Source: Candidatus Rifleibacteriota bacterium
GTDB lineage: Bacteria > Riflebacteria > Ozemobacteria > Ozemobacterales > Ozemobacteraceae
Length of the DNA: 6,441 nucleotides
Assembly (NCBI GenBank): GCA_022704885.1
Contig: JAKJFO010000230.1
Coordinates: 1-6,441, forward strand
Direction of reading: 5' to 3'
Part shown: positions 1 to 4,172 of the stretch, piece by piece
Position numbering within the stretch: position 1 is the stretch's first letter
Layout: every line of letters starts with the position of its first letter
The notes under the pieces: generated by a model
The model's input: only the letters and a program-made list of their open reading frames with translations
Told to the model about the DNA's origin: nothing
Database searches by the model: none
Program-made: the position numbers and the translations under genes

Positions 1-1
1 G

Positions 2-1360
2 ATTTATGAGGGACTCGACAAAGAGCTCGTCCGAAGGCATCTGGCAGGCGACCAGACGCTCGGCATCTATATCGTCAGACGCGACAATACCGCAAGAACC
101 ATGGTCATCGATCTCGACGTCAACAAAGGGTTCCTTCAGGCTTTTCTGAGCCATAGCGACGATCGCCGTCGCATAACCGCACTGCTGCTGGAAACGGCTG
201 AAAATATCTGCAGCATAGCTCAGAATGTCGGCATGGAATTGCTTGTCGAGAGTTCGGGTTACAAGGGGCTGCATCTCTGGGCTTTTTCGGACTTTCCGGT
301 GCCGGCCCGCCACTGGCGGTTGCTTGGCCGCTGGCTGATCGATGAGTTGCGCGGAATGCCTGCCGAAATTCATGCCGAAGTCTTTCCGAAACAGGAAGTG
401 GTCGCCAAAGACGGTCTTGGCAATCTGGTAAAGCTTCCGCTCGGTATTCATCTGGCTTCAGGGCGTCGTTCGCTTTTCCTCGAGCGGGGCAGCTGCAAGC
501 CATGGCCGGTTCAGGATGACGCCGTGGCAGCGGTGCAGACGATAACCCGCAGTGAATTTGAAGAAATTCTCGGGCGTATGACCGTCGCCGGCGTTCGCCT
601 GAAAAACGCTGCGGAATCAGCAGAGAGAGATGCGGCAGAAGCTGACGAACCAGCTGCAAAGCCGCAAGACTCGCTTCCAGATACTGGCAGGGCCATGGGG
701 TTGCAGGTTAAAATGCGGCTGCCCGAGCGGTTTACTGTAGAAATCGAACAGGTTCTCGCCGGTTGTCGTCCGCTTTGTGCTATTGTCAGCCGCGCTGTTC
801 AGGAACACTCACTGACGCCGGAATGGCGGCATGTGCTGGTTTATATCTTTTCGACGATGGGCGAAGAAGGCAAAGTCTTTGTGCATCAGGTTCTAAATCA
901 GCTCACGGATTACGATCCCGACCGGGTGAATGCTGAAATCAAGGCGGTTCCGCCGACGACTATGAGCTGCGGCAAGGTGCGCAAATATCTTGGCGAACTT
1001 GCCGCGCAGTCTGGTTGCAACTGCCAGTTCAGGCTGCCGCAGGGCTGCTACGCCTCGCCGGTCGCGCATGCCGGCATCTTCCCGGGCAGTGGCAGGACGC
1101 TTTATCAACCTGTGTCGGTGCCGGCCGCTCTTTCCGGACGAGAGCTGATTGCCGGCAGCAGTGCCGGTCTCGACAAACTGATGCGAGAATACGAAACGAC
1201 CGGCGCGGAGCTGGCGCGACTGACAGAGCGTTTCCGCCTGCTGCGTCGACAGATCAACCGGCTTTTCGACGAGGCGGGCCGTGATGAGATCGAAACCCGT
1301 CTCGGCACTTACCGCCGCCTTCCCGGCGATGAAGCTGATTCACAGCTGGCAACTTCATAA
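2..1360 (+). CDS. CRISPR-associated primase-polymerase (CAPP; TOTE-like AEP primase), 5'-truncated
   Basis: The frame is open from base 2 to the TAA at 1358-1360, so the true start lies left of the window. The ATG at 101 is internal: conserved sequence (HLAGDQTLGIYIV) already lies upstream of it. Numbering from that Met, the AEP catalytic domain shows motif I DLD at residues 4-6 (bases 110-118), motif II SGYKGLH with His58 (272-274), then VFPKQ (94-98) and GLGNLVKLPLGIH (105-117). These are hallmarks of the TOTE/CAPP primase family. An Ala/Glu/Pro-rich linker follows (about 163-196). Next is a helical region with Cys222, Cys290, Cys306, Cys308 and Cys316, spaced like the Fe-S domain of primase large subunit PriL. 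A charged, probably coiled-coil tail (about 355-405) ends the protein. Family members synthesise primers and extend DNA, and sit beside cas1-cas2 in type III systems, often with a reverse transcriptase. cas1 begins 12 bases after the stop. A role in making or repairing prespacer DNA is inferred. An RT or other domain may be fused upstream, which cannot be seen here. Confidence 0.85.
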   Translation: MYEGLDKELVRRHLAGDQTLGIYIVRRDNTARTMVIDLDVNKGFLQAFLSHSDDRRRITALLLETAENICSIAQNVGMELLVESSGYKGLHLWAFSDFPVPARHWRLLGRWLIDELRGMPAEIHAEVFPKQEVVAKDGLGNLVKLPLGIHLASGRRSLFLERGSCKPWPVQDDAVAAVQTITRSEFEEILGRMTVAGVRLKNAAESAERDAAEADEPAAKPQDSLPDTGRAMGLQVKMRLPERFTVEIEQVLAGCRPLCAIVSRAVQEHSLTPEWRHVLVYIFSTMGEEGKVFVHQVLNQLTDYDPDRVNAEIKAVPPTTMSCGKVRKYLGELAAQSGCNCQFRLPQGCYASPVAHAGIFPGSGRTLYQPVSVPAALSGRELIAGSSAGLDKLMREYETTGAELARLTERFRLLRRQINRLFDEAGRDEIETRLGTYRRLPGDEADSQLATS

Positions 1361-1372
1361 CGGAAGTCAGAC

Positions 1373-2377
1373 ATGGAAATAGGCAGCCTTTACGTCACAG
1401 TGCAGGGCAGTCGCATCTGCCGGGTTGGCGAGCGTCTGCTGGTTCGTGGCCGCGACGACAAAATCATCGAAGATGTGCCGTTTTTCAGGTTGCAGCAGGT
1501 TGTCTGCTTCGGTTGCGTCGAGATAAGTAATGCCGCATTGCTACAGTTGGTCAGGCGTGGCATCGATGTGGTTTTCATGAGTCTGGGCGGACGTTTCAAA
1601 TGTCGGCTCAGTAACATGAACCCGAATCATGTCAGGTGTCGGCAGAACCAGTATGAGAAGGTCGCTGACGGCCGATTCCGTTTGCGGATGGCCGGTGATA
1701 TGCTCAGGGGCAAACTGCTGAACGCCAAGAGCTTTCTGGTGCGGCGCAACCGGCCGGCCAGTGAAGCGATCAGCGAAAGCATCTGGAAGATCGCGACTGC
1801 GATCGAAATGATCGAAAGCGCCTCCGATATCGAAGCCCTGATGGGTATCGAAGGCATCGCCGCCCGCGATTATTTCGCTGCGTTCCGGTTGCTTCTCAAG
1901 CAGGATCTCGGCTTCAATGAGCGCAACCGGCGGCCGCCGCGCGACCCGGTCAATGCCATGCTCAGCTTCGGTTATACGCTTTTATATAATATGGTGCTGG
2001 CAGCAGTCGAGCAGGCCGGCCTCGATGCCTGGTTGTCGAACCTGCATGCTGTGCAGGACCGCAGGCCTTCTCTGGCACTCGATCTCATGGAAGAATTCCG
2101 GGCGCTGGTGGTCGATACGGTAGTGATGCGCCTGGTAAATCTGGTGCGGGTTCGTCCGGTCGATTTCTTCGATGACCCCGAGAAGGGAACGCGCATGCGC
2201 GCTCAGACGATCGCTCTGCTGGTGAGCGAATTGCAGGCCAGGCTGCGCGCGAAAACGGCTGATCCGGTCACGCAAAGCCTTTTCCCCATAAAAGATCTTC
2301 TGCTGCGACAGGCTTATCAGTATCGCGCGGTGATCAACGGGGAGCGCGAATTTTACCGGCCGGTGGAACTTAAATGA
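1373..2377 (+). CDS. cas1: CRISPR-associated endonuclease/integrase Cas1
   Basis: Cas1 is the integrase of the Cas1-Cas2 complex that inserts prespacers at the leader end of the array. The protein has 334 residues, the usual length for stand-alone Cas1. The N-terminal beta-sheet domain runs to about residue 80, followed by the helical catalytic domain. The metal-binding residues are visible: Glu160 in LMGIEGIAARDYF, His225 in SNLHAVQ, and Asp237/Glu240 in SLALDLMEEFR. All are intact, so it should be active. One oddity is that the usual GxLHE context of the histidine reads SNLHA here. No reverse transcriptase or Cas6 domain is fused to it. The start at 1373 is supported by GGAAG at 1362-1366, six bases upstream. 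The gene follows the primase-polymerase by 12 bases and overlaps cas2 by four bases (ATGA), so the three are probably co-transcribed and translationally coupled. Confidence 0.97.
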   Translation: MEIGSLYVTVQGSRICRVGERLLVRGRDDKIIEDVPFFRLQQVVCFGCVEISNAALLQLVRRGIDVVFMSLGGRFKCRLSNMNPNHVRCRQNQYEKVADGRFRLRMAGDMLRGKLLNAKSFLVRRNRPASEAISESIWKIATAIEMIESASDIEALMGIEGIAARDYFAAFRLLLKQDLGFNERNRRPPRDPVNAMLSFGYTLLYNMVLAAVEQAGLDAWLSNLHAVQDRRPSLALDLMEEFRALVVDTVVMRLVNLVRVRPVDFFDDPEKGTRMRAQTIALLVSELQARLRAKTADPVTQSLFPIKDLLLRQAYQYRAVINGEREFYRPVELK

Positions 2378-2745
2378 GCGGTAAAGGGATGTTTTATATA
2401 ATCTGCTACGACTCGCCGTCGAACAAACGGCGCACCAAACTGCACAAGATGCTCAAAAATTTTGCCGTGCCAGTGCAGAAGAGTGTTTTCGAGACGTTTC
2501 TCGATGGTCCGACCTTTGATAAGATGATGCAGAAAATATATGGGCTGATGGATGCGGCGGTAGATAGCGTGCGGGTATACGGGCTTTCGCGGAAGGCACA
2601 GCGGCGGATGCATGTGTTGGGTTTTCCTGGCCGGTTGAATGATCCGGATTTTTATTTTGTGCGTCTGCCGGCGGAATGTGAGCAGATCGACCGGCAGATC
2701 GTCGAGATAAATCTCGATGACGAGGATCTGCCGGAGTGGCTGTAA
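2374..2745 (+). CDS. cas2: CRISPR-associated protein Cas2
   Basis: Cas2 is the dimeric ferredoxin-fold partner that bridges two Cas1 dimers in the spacer integrase. The N-terminus carries the family signature: the first beta strand MFYIICYD with Asp13, RRTKLHKML on helix 1, and VQKSVFE at 34-40. The later strand and helix VRVYGLSRKAQRRMHVLG also fits. At 123 residues it is longer than most Cas2 proteins (about 80-100). The extra length is an acidic C-terminal tail of roughly 24 residues ending LDDEDLPEWL. Tails like this contact Cas1 in other systems, so a Cas1-docking role is plausible but inferred. The start overlaps the cas1 stop (ATGA at 2374-2377), which implies coupled translation. Met6 at 2389 lies right at the first beta strand and is the alternative start, but it has poor SD spacing. 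Confidence 0.96.
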   Translation: MSGKGMFYIICYDSPSNKRRTKLHKMLKNFAVPVQKSVFETFLDGPTFDKMMQKIYGLMDAAVDSVRVYGLSRKAQRRMHVLGFPGRLNDPDFYFVRLPAECEQIDRQIVEINLDDEDLPEWL

Positions 2746-2808
2746 GTTTTTTTAAACAGCAGGCGTGCCTGCGACTTAATGATTATACGGGTGCGCGTGA
2801 GAGATTTG

Positions 2809-2815
2809 AAAGGAG
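2809..2815 (+). promoter_or_regulatory. Shine-Dalgarno of the small membrane protein gene
   Basis: AAAGGAG lies five bases before the ATG at 2821. It is a near-perfect SD and decides the start of the small ORF over the in-frame upstream ATG at 2779, which lacks one. It is also the main argument that this ORF is translated. Confidence 0.7.
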
Positions 2816-2820
2816 CTTGT

Positions 2821-3006
2821 ATGCAGTTGATAGAAACGATTTTTATGCTGATCGAAGCTTTTTTTCAACTGGCTGTCGGCCTGTTGAAGATTGCAGTGCT
2901 CTGCTTCGTTTTGTGCCTGATAATAAGCAATCCTCTGCTTTTTCTGCTGATAGTGGTGTTTATGCCCGGTCTGTTGACTTTTTTTGTGACATTCAAACTT
3001 AGCTGA
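2821..3006 (+). CDS. Small hydrophobic membrane protein (61 aa), unknown function
   Basis: I do not recognise a family. The start at 2821 is chosen for the SD AAAGGAG at 2809-2815; the same frame could begin at 2779 (75 residues), but that adds a basic, non-conserved-looking stretch. The protein is almost entirely apolar, with two likely membrane helices. The first covers about residues 6-35 (including LLKIAVLCFVLCLII), the second about 38-57 (PLLFLLIVVFMPGLLTFFV). They are separated by a short SNP turn, and the C-terminus is FKLS. There is no signal-peptidase site and no catalytic motif. It begins 75 bases after cas2 and ends 162 bases before cas6, on the same strand, so it may share the cas transcript. 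Membrane proteins are known as type III effectors, but those usually carry a CARF or similar sensor domain, which is absent here. It could be an accessory Cas membrane protein, a toxin-like peptide, or an unrelated insertion. Confidence 0.55.
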   Translation: MQLIETIFMLIEAFFQLAVGLLKIAVLCFVLCLIISNPLLFLLIVVFMPGLLTFFVTFKLS

Positions 3007-3110
3007 TCGGCTTTTACAGCACTTTTCGATAATTATTTGCATATCTGAGGCTGAAATGGTAAAACTTTTGTTAAGTAATAAAAATGCCCGGTGGTTTTAC
3101 GGCCCTGCGG

Positions 3111-3149
3111 TATCAGAGAACGTGATAGGGTCGATGCCGGCAGTGCATC
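3111..3149 (+). other. Tandem small hairpins in the cas6 leader
   Basis: Two inverted repeats of identical geometry stand in a row. TATCA (3111-3115) pairs with TGATA (3123-3127), and GATGC (3133-3137) pairs with GCATC (3145-3149). Each has a 5-bp stem and a 7-base loop. Flanking CCC (3103-3105) and GGG (3128-3130) could extend the first one across a bulge. The second ends two bases before the cas6 SD. The stems are short and could be chance. Confidence 0.25.
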
Positions 3150-3150
3150 T

Positions 3151-3159
3151 GGGGAGGAA
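3151..3159 (+). promoter_or_regulatory. Shine-Dalgarno of cas6
   Basis: GGGGAGGAA lies nine bases before the ATG at 3169. It fixes the cas6 start there rather than at the in-frame GTG at 3091, whose extra 26 residues precede the first beta strand and look non-coding. Confidence 0.75.
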
Positions 3160-3168
3160 CTGCCCAAT

Positions 3169-4155
3169 ATGAAGTATTGCAGAATAGCTTTTCGCTTCCG
3201 CGCACTCGCTGAAATCAGCTTTCCGGCTAATCCGGTGAATACCTTCCGGGGTGCGCTTGGTTTTCAGTTACAGCGACTGACATGTATTCAACGCAAGAAC
3301 CCGGAAAAGGGCTGCAAAAATTGTGGCGCTGCTCTGAACTGCGCGTATGCGCTCTGTTACGAAACAGCCCCTGCCCATATTGGCCGCGAATTCATGGCCG
3401 GAAACTCTGATGTTCCGCATCTGATGGTCATTGATACCGGGTTCCCCGGTAATCAGACTCTGCCCGCCGGCAGTCAGATCGAGTTTGTTATTCAGCTTTT
3501 CGGCCGTGGCATCGAGATGTCGCCCTATATTGTTGTTGCAGCTCAGAAAGCTGGTCAGGCCGGTTTGACAAGGCTGCGGGTTCCCTGTGAGCTGGAGCAG
3601 GTTACCGACGAGGAAAACGATGAGGTGGTCTGGTCATCAGATCAGGATGAATTCAGAATGCCCAGGGCCCAGGAACTGTTGCTTGCAGAACCTCCGCTGC
3701 AGTCGGGCGAGCCCGGTGAAATAAAGCTTAAATTCATCACGCCGGTGGCATTCAAAGATCAGAGCAGCGGCTATCTGACCATGGAACCGGATTTTTCGAG
3801 GATCATCGGTTCGATTATGCGCCGTTATACTGCCTTCGAAGCTTCTGAAGGCCGTCAGCTCAACTGGAATTTCGCCGAAATCTCTCGCCTGGCTCGTCAG
3901 GTTAAGCTTTCCGGGATCAATCTCGAACCGGTATACTGGGAGCGTTTCTCGACAAGGCAGCAGCAGCGCATTCCGATTTCCGGGGTAATCGGCCAGGCCT
4001 GTTACACCGGTCCGGTAAATACTTTCGTCGATCTGATCCGCGCCGGCGAAATCATCAGGTGCGGCCGCAGCACGACATTCGGCCAGGGCCGCATCAGCTA
4101 CGCCGGCAGTATCGATCTTCCCGCCCGCGAACCCAGCAGCGTTTTCTGTAACTGA
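3169..4155 (+). CDS. cas6: CRISPR pre-crRNA processing endoribonuclease Cas6 (RAMP, Cys-rich type III family)
   Basis: Cas6 cleaves the CRISPR transcript within the repeats to give crRNAs for the type III complex. The product has 328 residues from the SD-supported ATG at 3169. The N-terminus (KYCRIAFRFRA) fits the first beta strand of a RAMP ferredoxin fold. A cysteine cluster follows: Cys39, Cys49, Cys52, Cys58 and Cys63, the last in CAYALCYE. This is typical of the COG5551/PF10040-type Cas6 group and probably binds a metal. The C-terminal domain has WERFSTRQ (257-264), a G-x-x-G segment with YTGPVNTF, and the glycine-rich loop CGRSTTFGQGRISY (298-311), which is the RNA-binding G-loop of the family. 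No obvious catalytic histidine appears at the usual N-terminal position, so the active-site residues cannot be named from sequence. cas10 starts 17 bases downstream, suggesting one operon. Another RAMP protein (Csm3/Csm4/Csm5-like) is less likely given the C-terminal motif and the position next to cas1-cas2. Confidence 0.85.
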   Translation: MKYCRIAFRFRALAEISFPANPVNTFRGALGFQLQRLTCIQRKNPEKGCKNCGAALNCAYALCYETAPAHIGREFMAGNSDVPHLMVIDTGFPGNQTLPAGSQIEFVIQLFGRGIEMSPYIVVAAQKAGQAGLTRLRVPCELEQVTDEENDEVVWSSDQDEFRMPRAQELLLAEPPLQSGEPGEIKLKFITPVAFKDQSSGYLTMEPDFSRIIGSIMRRYTAFEASEGRQLNWNFAEISRLARQVKLSGINLEPVYWERFSTRQQQRIPISGVIGQACYTGPVNTFVDLIRAGEIIRCGRSTTFGQGRISYAGSIDLPAREPSSVFCN

Positions 4156-4172
4156 AGCAGAAAGGATTGTAT

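Larger units (their letters stand above)
3007..3168 (+). promoter_or_regulatory. cas6 upstream region, possible promoter
   Basis: This is a 162-base non-coding stretch between the small ORF and cas6. Its first half (3007-3085) is clearly more AT-rich than the genes around it, as expected for a promoter region. The best sigma70-like pair is TTGCAT at 3037-3042 and TAAAAC at 3060-3065 with a 17-base spacer. It matches the consensus only partly (3/6 and 4/6), so this is a weak call. The spacing break in an otherwise compact locus is the stronger hint that cas6-cas10 has its own promoter. Confidence 0.25.

Noticed and set aside
120..659. 179-aa minus-strand frame inside the primase gene
   Set aside because: It is antisense to the conserved AEP motifs, and its Arg/Pro/Ala-rich product looks like a shadow of a GC-rich gene.
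2759..2772. Perfect inverted repeat GCAGGC-GT-GCCTGC just after cas2, near a run of T
   Set aside because: The T run (2747-2753) lies before the hairpin on the plus strand, and becomes an A run after it on the minus strand, so it does not form a Rho-independent terminator in either direction.
2736..3002. 88-aa plus-strand frame starting with GTG inside the cas2 end
   Set aside because: It has no SD and no recognisable motif, and it overlaps the SD-supported hydrophobic ORF in another frame.
3001..3015. Possible terminator AGCT-GATC-GGCT followed by TTTT at the end of the small ORF
   Set aside because: The stem is only four pairs, including a G-U pair, and the T run is short; too weak to call.
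2776..3042. 88-aa minus-strand frame rich in Gln, His and Lys
   Set aside because: It is the antisense of the Leu/Phe-rich membrane ORF, which produces this composition automatically.
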